Source: Streptomyces barringtoniae
GTDB lineage: Bacteria; Actinomycetota; Actinomycetes; Streptomycetales; Streptomycetaceae
Direction of reading: 5' to 3'
NCBI RefSeq assembly: GCF_020819595.1
Contig: NZ_JAJHNP010000011.1
Coordinates: 186,001 to 250,000 of the forward strand
DNA length: 64,000 nt
Below the pieces are notes generated by a model. It ran no database searches. It had not been told where the DNA came from and saw nothing but the letters and a program-made list of their open reading frames with translations. Both the position numbers and the translations under genes were made by a program. Shown piece after piece: positions 58,528 through 64,000 of this stretch; position 1 is the first letter of the stretch, and each line of letters begins with the position of its first letter.

Positions 58528-59574
58528 TCAGCCGAGCTGGAAGGTGGCCTCGACCGGGTAGTGGTCGCTGGGAGCGTTGGTGTCGGTCTGGCCCGTGGTC
58601 CAGCCGGACTGGGGGTCGAAGTCGACCTTGACGGTGGACATCGCGGCCGGCGTCGGGCGGCCCGGCGCGTTGAGATAGCCGAGGTAGTCGAGGTCGTCGC
58701 GGTAGTCCTTCGGGAAGGACTCGATGCCGGACATGTACTGGCACCAGGCGGAGACCGGGCAGTCCATGGTCCGCAGGGTCTGGCCTGCGTCGGTGGCCGG
58801 GGTGCCGAGCACGCCGTTCACCGCGGTCTGGGCGCCTGCGTAGTCACCGCGCGCCCGGCCGCCGTAGTACTCCACGTTCAGGTCCCCGCCGATCAGCACC
58901 GGCGCGGTCGAGCCGGCGATGCCGTCCACCCAGGTGCGGATCTCGCCGAGCTGGGCGAGCCGGGTGGACTGGGTGGTGTCCGTCGAGGTGTCGGACTCGT
59001 CGGCCTGCAGATGGGTGCCGACCACCCAGCTCTTCACGCCGTCCTTCTCGATCTGCACCAGTGCCGCGCCCTTGTTGGCGTGGTAGTCCCAGGTGCCGTA
59101 GGTGGAGTTGCTGAAGACGTGGGCGTACTGGGCGGTGATCGGGTACTTGGAGAGGATCATGGTGCCGCCGTTGATGACGAACCACGAGTTGGAACAGTCA
59201 CCGCTGATGCCCGTCCAGCCGCCGCCGGAGCAGGTCTGGCCGACGACGGGGGTGTGGTACGGGTAGAGATCGGCGAGCGTGCTGGTGATGTCGGCGGTCG
59301 AGCTGTTGTTGAAGTCCTCGTCCAGCACCACCACGTCCGCGCTGTGCTTGCGGATGATCGACTCGATGGTCGGGGTGCGCTGGGCCGCCTTCTCGTTCTG
59401 GGTGCTGTCGACGATCGCGGTGCCGAGGTCGACGTTCCAGGCGAACACCGAGAGGCCCGTGCCCGTCCCCGTGCCGGTGCCCGCGCTCGCGGTGGGGGCC
59501 GCGTAGCCGCTGAAGCCGAGCAGCAGAGCTGCCGCTGCGGAGGTGAGGGCGGTACCTGTACGACGCGAGACCAT
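58528..59574 (-). CDS. Secreted endonuclease/exonuclease/phosphatase (EEP) family protein
   Basis: A 348-residue exported protein. The signal peptide (RTGTALTSAAAALLLGFSGYAAPTASA) is followed by a short (GT)n stretch encoded by a GGCACG/GGGACG-type repeat. The EEP domain then shows LSVFAWNVDLG, ADVVVLDEDFNN (Glu/Asp metal site), VVGTHLQADESD, APVLIGGDLNVEYYGG (GGDxN) and NAPSDHYPVEATFQL (SDHxPV). It resembles bacterial sphingomyelinase C/DNase I-like enzymes; substrate may be phospholipid or nucleic acid. It is divergent from CapA. Confidence 0.88.
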   Translation of the reverse strand: MVSRRTGTALTSAAAALLLGFSGYAAPTASAGTGTGTGTGLSVFAWNVDLGTAIVDSTQNEKAAQRTPTIESIIRKHSADVVVLDEDFNNSSTADITSTLADLYPYHTPVVGQTCSGGGWTGISGDCSNSWFVINGGTMILSKYPITAQYAHVFSNSTYGTWDYHANKGAALVQIEKDGVKSWVVGTHLQADESDTSTDTTQSTRLAQLGEIRTWVDGIAGSTAPVLIGGDLNVEYYGGRARGDYAGAQTAVNGVLGTPATDAGQTLRTMDCPVSAWCQYMSGIESFPKDYRDDLDYLGYLNAPGRPTPAAMSTVKVDFDPQSGWTTGQTDTNAPSDHYPVEATFQLG

Positions 59575-59829
59575 GCGCTCTCCTGGTGAGGTGGGTAGTC
59601 CCCGGCCGCGACCGACTGCTCGATCGCGTACATGACAGGGCGCACTCTAGGGTGGCCGGCGCTACGGCCGAGGGAACTTCTTCCGATCCCCTCATGGAGA
59701 AAAGGTGTCTGGACAAGTTCGCCCTGTGAGGAGTGAATCCGACCGGCCGGAGCCTCGGCTCGCATCAGGCCTGTACACACCGCCCCTTGGACCGGACCAT
59801 GCCGGGAAGATGCCGCCTAGGGTGGGTGT

Positions 59830-60948
59830 ATGGGCGGCGTGGTGACGCTGTTTCTGTGCGGTGACGTGATGCTCGGGCGCGGCGTCGACCAGATCCTTCC
59901 GCACCCCGGAAGCCCGGTGCTGCGCGAGGGTTACGTCACGGATGCCCGGTCGTACGTGGAACTGGCCGAAGCGGTCAGCGGACCCATCCCGGCACCGGTC
60001 CACCCCGCCTGGCCGTGGGGCGAGGCGCTGCCGCTGCTGGAGGAGGCCGCGCCGGATGCCCGGATCGTGAATCTGGAGACGGCCGTCACGCGCAGCGACG
60101 CGTTCGTACCGGGCAAGGCGGTCCACTACCGCATGCACCCGGCCAACCTGCCCGCCCTGACGGTGGCCCGGCCCGACGTGTGCGTGCTGGCCAACAATCA
60201 TGTGCTGGACTTCGGCCGGCCGGGCCTGGAAGAGACCCTGGACTCACTCGCCGGCGCGGGCCTGCGGACCGTGGGTGCGGGGCGTGACGCCGACGAGGCC
60301 CACGCGCCCGCGGCGGTTCCTGTCGGGCCCGGCCGCCGCATCCTGGTCTTCGCCCTCGGAACACTGTCCAGCGGCGTCCCGCCCGACTGGGCCGCGACCA
60401 CGGACCGCTCCGGCGTCGCCTACGCCCGCGAGCTGTCGGCGGCGGATGCCGAGGCGGCCGTCCAGCGTGTACGGCGCGACACGCGGCCGGGCGACATCGT
60501 GGTCGTGTCGGTGCACTGGGGCTCCAACTGGGGCTATCTCGTCCCCCGCGACCAGACGCGCTTCGCCCACGCCCTGGTCGACGGCGGCGTCGACATCGTC
60601 CACGGGCACTCCTCGCACCACCCGCGCTCCGTGGAGGTGTACCGGGGCCGGCTGATCCTCCACGGCTGCGGCGACTTCATCGACGACTACGAGGGCATCA
60701 CGGGCTACGAGGAGTACCGCGACGACCTGCGGCTCGGCTACCTCGTCTCGGTGGCGGCGGACACGGGGCGCCCGACCGGACTTCGGATGTTCCCCTTGCA
60801 GGCGCGGCGGATGCGGCTGGAGCCCGCCGAGGACCGGGACCGCGCCTGGCTGTGCTCGACCCTCGACCGGATCAGCCACGTGCACATCGTGCTGGAGGCC
60901 GACGGCACGCTCTGCGTCGCAGAGGGGTTCGCGGGCGCGGGCCGGTGA
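59830..60948 (+). CDS. CapA-like metallophosphatase family protein
   Basis: A 372-residue protein of the CapA/PgsA calcineurin-like family. VTLFLCGDVMLGRGVDQ is the metal motif I; PDARIVNLETAVTRS, VCVLANNHVLDFGRPGLEETLDSL (NNH), VVVSVHWGSNWGY and VDIVHGHSSHHPRSVEVYRGRLILHGCGDFIDDYEG (GHSxH) give the remaining metal ligands. In poly-gamma-glutamate synthesis CapA acts in anchoring or release, but most actinobacterial copies are free-standing. No signal peptide is visible. Confidence 0.9.
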   Translation: MGGVVTLFLCGDVMLGRGVDQILPHPGSPVLREGYVTDARSYVELAEAVSGPIPAPVHPAWPWGEALPLLEEAAPDARIVNLETAVTRSDAFVPGKAVHYRMHPANLPALTVARPDVCVLANNHVLDFGRPGLEETLDSLAGAGLRTVGAGRDADEAHAPAAVPVGPGRRILVFALGTLSSGVPPDWAATTDRSGVAYARELSAADAEAAVQRVRRDTRPGDIVVVSVHWGSNWGYLVPRDQTRFAHALVDGGVDIVHGHSSHHPRSVEVYRGRLILHGCGDFIDDYEGITGYEEYRDDLRLGYLVSVAADTGRPTGLRMFPLQARRMRLEPAEDRDRAWLCSTLDRISHVHIVLEADGTLCVAEGFAGAGR

Positions 60949-61045
60949 GGCGCCGGGCGCCGGGCGTCACGCGGTGCAGTGGGGGTGGACCGGAGAGTCG
61001 CGGGTACCCGAAGCCCGGCGGACGTTCCCTGAGGAGATGACCCTG

Positions 61046-61363
61046 ATGCTGTTCCTCGGACTGCTCCTGCTCGCGGGCACGGGTGCCTTCACCGCCCTGG
61101 CGATCGTCGGCAACCTGTCCGGCGGCCCCGACTGCACCGTCTCCGTCCTCGGCCACGACATCGCCTCGATGAACGGCCTCGCGCTGTTCGGTTCGGGCCT
61201 CGCGCTGGCACTCGTCTTCTGCCTGGGCCTGGCGATGACGGCCATGGGCGGCACCCACCGACACCGCCACCGTCGCCGCCGCCTTCCCGGCGGACGCGGG
61301 ACGCAGGACGCGAGCACGCTCGGCGGGATGTCCGGGTCGGCCGGACCGAGGGCGCGCGCCTGA
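61046..61363 (+). CDS. Small membrane protein, conserved in Streptomyces
   Basis: A 105-residue protein with two hydrophobic helices (about 1-22 and 49-70), a Cys-containing loop between them and a His/Arg-rich C-terminal tail (HRHRHRRRR) that could bind metal or phosphate. ATG 61046 (MLFLGLLLLAGTG) is chosen because GAGGAG lies 9 bp before it; ATG 61037 would place the ribosome-binding site directly at the codon. Function unknown; it belongs to a conserved actinomycete two-helix family. Confidence 0.65.
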   Translation: MLFLGLLLLAGTGAFTALAIVGNLSGGPDCTVSVLGHDIASMNGLALFGSGLALALVFCLGLAMTAMGGTHRHRHRRRRLPGGRGTQDASTLGGMSGSAGPRARA

Positions 61364-61554
61364 CGGCCGTAACCCTCTGCTGTTCGCCCACCCCCAGTTG
61401 CTCGTCCGGCGCCGATTGAAAGGCCAACAAGACAGCGCCCCGCACCTCGTGCACCATGGCTGAAGGCCTAGTTGGGACAAAGGACGTGATCGTGCCGCGG
61501 CATCGGCGCCGCCACCGGAGATCCGCCGAGTCCCCTGGGGTGGTGAACTGCACC

Positions 61555-61857
61555 ATGCTGCTACCGGCGAAATCCGAAGTGCGCCGTCTGCTGCGACGCT
61601 ACCGGGTGTGCGAGCGCGCCATGGTCGCCGCACCCGCCGATCTCGCGTCGCGTGCCGCCTTCGAGGACTTGGGCTACACGTTGTGCGTGCTGATGGGCGA
61701 GCGCAACCCGCGGGAGGCGGCCGCCGCAGCCCGGCGCTATCTGTGCACCGACCTGGTCACCTACCTGAGGGAGCGGAACGGGCGGATGCGGGCGGCCTCC
61801 GTCGGCCGGCGGTCGCGCCGGTCCACTGCGACGACCCAGGACTCCCGGGCGGGCTGA
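61555..61857 (+). CDS. DUF5133 domain-containing protein
   Basis: A 100-residue protein starting MLLPAKSEVRRLLRRYR, a signature of DUF5133, followed by AFEDLGYTLCVLMGERNPREAAAAARRYLCTDLVTYL. In Streptomyces these helical proteins accompany stress and CBS genes. The frame is open upstream (to 61456) but the conserved start is the ATG at 61555. A CBS gene follows 36 bp downstream on the same strand. Confidence 0.82.
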   Translation: MLLPAKSEVRRLLRRYRVCERAMVAAPADLASRAAFEDLGYTLCVLMGERNPREAAAAARRYLCTDLVTYLRERNGRMRAASVGRRSRRSTATTQDSRAG

Positions 61858-61893
61858 CTGCTCGCACCGGCACAGCCGTGAAAGGGACGAGCG

Positions 61894-62319
61894 ATGACGA
61901 CTGCGAAGGACATCATGCATCCGGGCGCCCAGTGGATACCCCGGCACGAAACGCTGGACCGGGCCGCGCAGATGATGCGGGACCATGAGGTGGGCGCACT
62001 TCCGGTCAGCGACCCCGACAACGGCGATCGCATGTGCGGCATCATCACCGACCGCGACATCGTGGTGAAGTGCATCGCCTCGGGGCACGACCCCGCGCGG
62101 ATGACGGCCGGTGACCTGTGCGAAGGCACCCCGCGCTGGGTCGACGCCGCCGCCGACATCTCCGACGCCCTGCGGGAGATGGAGGGCCACCAGATCAAGC
62201 GCCTTCCCGTGGTGGAGAACAAGCGCATGGTGGGAATGATCAGCGAGACCGACATCGCCCGGCACCTCACCGACGACCAGCTCGTGGAGTTCGTCCATCG
62301 GGTGTACGCCCCCGCCTGA
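61894..62319 (+). CDS. CBS-pair domain protein (hypoxia-type)
   Basis: A 141-residue protein that is essentially one Bateman module, like mycobacterial hypoxic response protein 1. MTTAKDIMHPGAQWIPRHETLDRAAQMMRDHEVGALPVSDPDNGDRMCGIITDRDIVVKCIASG is CBS1; GDLCEGTPRWVDAAADISDALREMEGHQIKRLPVVENKRMVGMISETDIARHL is CBS2. AAAGGGACGAGCG precedes the ATG. It probably senses adenylates or binds zinc as Hrp1 does. A very strong hairpin follows. Confidence 0.92.
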   Translation: MTTAKDIMHPGAQWIPRHETLDRAAQMMRDHEVGALPVSDPDNGDRMCGIITDRDIVVKCIASGHDPARMTAGDLCEGTPRWVDAAADISDALREMEGHQIKRLPVVENKRMVGMISETDIARHLTDDQLVEFVHRVYAPA

Positions 62320-62344
62320 TCGCGGAAGACACCCGGCACTCCGT

Positions 62345-62413
62345 CGCCGACGACTCGGCCGCGTACGCCGCCTCCGGTCGCAGGAGCCGGCGTACGCGGC
62401 CGAGTCGTCGGCG
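62345..62413 (+). terminator. 26-bp perfect-stem hairpin after the CBS gene
   Basis: The arms 62345-62370 and 62388-62413 are exact reverse complements over 26 bp. The 17-nt loop itself contains CTCC/GGAG pairing. It starts 26 bp after the CBS stop and is followed by AAATCTTT. It is the longest perfect inverted repeat I see in the window. Confidence 0.85.
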
Positions 62414-62469
62414 AAATCTTTGACGGCTGACGGATCCTTGACCGCTGCTTCGGCCTCCGCGATGCTGTG

Positions 62470-62505
62470 TTGCGAAACGTGAGAGGTGTGCCGTAATAGG
62501 CAACA
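62470..62505 (+). promoter_or_regulatory. Predicted promoter of the mycothiol dehydrogenase gene
   Basis: TTGCGA (62470-62475) and TAATAG (62494-62499) are 18 bp apart. The inverted pair TGTTGC (62468-62473) and GCAACA (62500-62505) brackets the promoter and may be an operator. The ATG is at 62536 with GAGGAG before it. Confidence 0.5.
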
Positions 62506-62535
62506 TCTCGATCCTCTGTGAGCCGAGGAGTGGCC

Positions 62536-63621
62536 ATGACGCAGCAGGTCCGTGGGGTCGTCGCGCGGAGCAAGGGCGCCCCTGTCAGTCTGGAGACGAT
62601 CGTCGTGCCCGACCCCGGCCCGGGCGAGGCGGTGGTCAAGATCGAGGCCTGCGGGGTCTGCCACACCGATCTGCACTATCGCGAGGGCGGCATCAGCGAC
62701 GAGTTCCCGTTCCTGCTGGGGCACGAGGCCGCGGGTGTGGTCGAGGCGGTCGGTGAGGGGGTCACCGACGTGGCTCCCGGCGACTTCGTGATCCTGAACT
62801 GGCGTGCCGTGTGCGGTCAGTGCCGGGCCTGTCTGCGCGGGCGGCCCTGGTACTGCTTCGACACGCACAACGCGAAGCAGAAGATGACCCTGACCGACGG
62901 CACGGAACTCTCGCCGGCGCTCGGCATCGGCGCCTTCGCCGAGAAGACGCTCGTCGCGGCCGGCCAGTGCACCAAGGTCGACCGGGCCGCCTCGCCCGCT
63001 GCCGCCGGGCTGCTCGGCTGCGGCGTGATGGCCGGCCTCGGTGCGGCCATCAACACGGGGAACGTCGGGCGCGGGGACACCGTCGCCGTGATCGGGTGCG
63101 GCGGTGTGGGTGCGGCGGCGGTCGTCGGCTCCAGGCTCGCGGGCGCGGCGAGGATCATCGCCGTCGACATCGACGGCCGCAAGCTGGACACCGCGAAGAA
63201 GCTGGGCGCGACCCACACGGTCAACTCCAGGGAGACCGACGCGGTCGACGCGGTGCGCGAGCTGACGGGCGGCTTCGGCGCCGACGTCGTCATCGAGGCC
63301 GTCGGCCGCCCGGAGACGTACCAGCAGGCCTTCTACGCGCGCGACCTCGCCGGCACCGTCGTCCTCGTCGGCGTCCCCACCCCCGAGATGAAGCTCGAAC
63401 TGCCCCTGCTGGACGTCTTCGGCCGCGGCGGCGCCCTGAAGTCGTCCTGGTACGGCGACTGCCTGCCCTCCCGCGACTTCCCGATGCTCATCGACCTCTA
63501 TCTGCAGGGCCGTCTCGACCTGGACGCCTTCGTCACCGAGACCATCGCGCTGGACGAGGTCGAGAAGGCCTTCGAGCGGATGCACGGCGGGGACGTGCTG
63601 CGTTCGGTGGTGGTCCTCTGA
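62536..63621 (+). CDS. S-(hydroxymethyl)mycothiol dehydrogenase
   Basis: A 361-residue zinc-dependent class III-like alcohol dehydrogenase (MscR/AdhE2-type) that oxidises the formaldehyde-mycothiol adduct with [55 protein letters not shown] contains the catalytic-zinc Cys; [15 protein letters not shown] follows; the structural-zinc cluster is [18 protein letters not shown]; the Rossmann motif is [22 protein letters not shown]. All zinc ligands are retained. The next gene starts at the stop codon (TGATG overlap). Confidence 0.92.
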   Translation: MTQQVRGVVARSKGAPVSLETIVVPDPGPGEAVVKIEACGVCHTDLHYREGGISDEFPFLLGHEAAGVVEAVGEGVTDVAPGDFVILNWRAVCGQCRACLRGRPWYCFDTHNAKQKMTLTDGTELSPALGIGAFAEKTLVAAGQCTKVDRAASPAAAGLLGCGVMAGLGAAINTGNVGRGDTVAVIGCGGVGAAAVVGSRLAGAARIIAVDIDGRKLDTAKKLGATHTVNSRETDAVDAVRELTGGFGADVVIEAVGRPETYQQAFYARDLAGTVVLVGVPTPEMKLELPLLDVFGRGGALKSSWYGDCLPSRDFPMLIDLYLQGRLDLDAFVTETIALDEVEKAFERMHGGDVLRSVVVL

Positions 63622-64000
63622 TGGCGGGCGCCCGCATCGAACGTCTCGTCACCTCGGGGACGTTCTCGCTGGACGGCGGCACCTGGGACGTCGACAACAA
63701 CGTGTGGATCGTGGGTGACGACACCGAGGCGGTCGTGATCGACGCCGCCCATGACGCCGATGCCATCGCCCGGGCCCTCGGCGGCCGCACCCTGCGGGCG
63801 ATCGTGTGCACCCACGCGCACAACGACCACATCGATGCCGCACCGGACCTCGCCGCCCGGACCGGAGCCCCGATCCTGCTGCACGCCGACGACCTGCCCC
63901 TGTGGAAACAGACCCATCCCGACCGGGCGCCCGACGGCGAGCTGACCGACGGGCAGCGTCTCACCGTCGCCGGAGCGGAGCTGACCGTCCTGCACACCCC
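63621..64000 (+). CDS. MBL-fold metallo-hydrolase (5' part)
   Basis: The frame from ATG 63621 is open to the window end, giving 126 residues. VDNNVWIVGDDTEAVVIDAAHDADAI and AIVCTHAHNDHIDAAPDLAARTGAPILLH carry the metal motif THAHNDH (HxHxDH). This gene pairs with S-(hydroxymethyl)mycothiol dehydrogenase in many actinobacteria and probably hydrolyses S-formylmycothiol to formate and mycothiol (context inference). It is translationally coupled to the preceding gene. Confidence 0.88.
   Translation, partial: MAGARIERLVTSGTFSLDGGTWDVDNNVWIVGDDTEAVVIDAAHDADAIARALGGRTLRAIVCTHAHNDHIDAAPDLAARTGAPILLHADDLPLWKQTHPDRAPDGELTDGQRLTVAGAELTVLHT

Noticed and set aside
61466-61486. Half DevR-like site TTGGGACAAAGGACG before DUF5133
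   Set aside because: Only 12 of 14 consensus positions match and symmetry is poor; not counted in the operator cluster.
61561-63585. Long minus-strand frame through DUF5133, CBS and dehydrogenase genes
   Set aside because: It crosses a 26-bp hairpin and three real genes; no motif is seen.

Overview
The window is high-GC actinobacterial DNA, almost certainly Streptomyces. The evidence is the dense GC-rich coding with GTG starts, mycothiol-linked enzymes (S-(hydroxymethyl)mycothiol dehydrogenase, an MDMPI-like mycothiol transferase fold), a CBM13-GH19 chitinase behind a DasR-like operator, an XRE/MmyB-type regulator, and DUF1876, DUF1918, DUF5133 and DUF2267 proteins of the kind common in that genus. 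I see no rRNA, tRNA, CRISPR array, insertion sequence, prophage or replication origin. Several decayed or frameshifted genes suggest an accessory, arm-like stretch of chromosome; that placement is inference.

Left part (1-24.9 kb): the 3' end of an MmyB-type regulator, a DUF6518 membrane protein, a probable chitin or cell-wall unit (RlpA-like DPBB protein plus GH19 chitinase), CHMI-like and MDMPI-like enzymes, an MMPL exporter, a phosphodiester glycosidase, an NmrA reductase divergent from an AraC regulator, a PIG-V-like mannosyltransferase, hydrolases, a group-D flavin monooxygenase or acyl-CoA dehydrogenase homologue, a ferredoxin-MBL fusion, a quinone reductase, a LysR regulator and MFS transporter, pirin, and a PhnZ-like HD protein. 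Two genes here carry frameshifts at short tandem repeats: a GNAT gene (7.1 kb) and a PPOX gene (9.1 kb).

Middle (24.9-30.7 kb): a coherent 5-oxoproline (pyroglutamate) island. The leftward operon is DUF969-DUF979 (predicted permease pair), pyroglutamyl peptidase and DUF2891. The divergent rightward operon is pxpA-pxpB-pxpC (ATP-dependent 5-oxoprolinase). The shared 168-bp intergenic region holds two near-identical operator palindromes, each inside the spacer of a predicted divergent promoter, so one regulator probably controls both arms.

30.7-46.8 kb: a FUSC protein with a decayed gene behind it, an HSL esterase, a VanX-like peptidase, a GH88 hydrolase, an asparaginase, an ABC transporter in one operon with a large secreted YncE beta-propeller/phosphoesterase fusion, and a BBE-type FAD oxidoreductase.

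46.8-62.4 kb: a stress or dormancy-like island. It opens with a deletion scar that fused the 3' halves of an MFS gene and an ArsR-rhodanese gene, then carries a DUF1918-HTH-PPOX fusion, DUF1876, three tandem-domain universal stress proteins, an acetyl-CoA synthetase-like enzyme, two CBS-domain proteins, an LLM oxidoreductase, a truncated DUF574 methyltransferase, a secreted EEP nuclease/phosphatase, CapA-like protein and DUF5133. Palindromes of the form GGGNC-N4-GNCCC, the DevR/OsdR type, cluster in the promoters between 49.3 and 55.2 kb. The window ends with mycothiol-dependent formaldehyde dehydrogenase and a coupled MBL hydrolase cut by the window edge.
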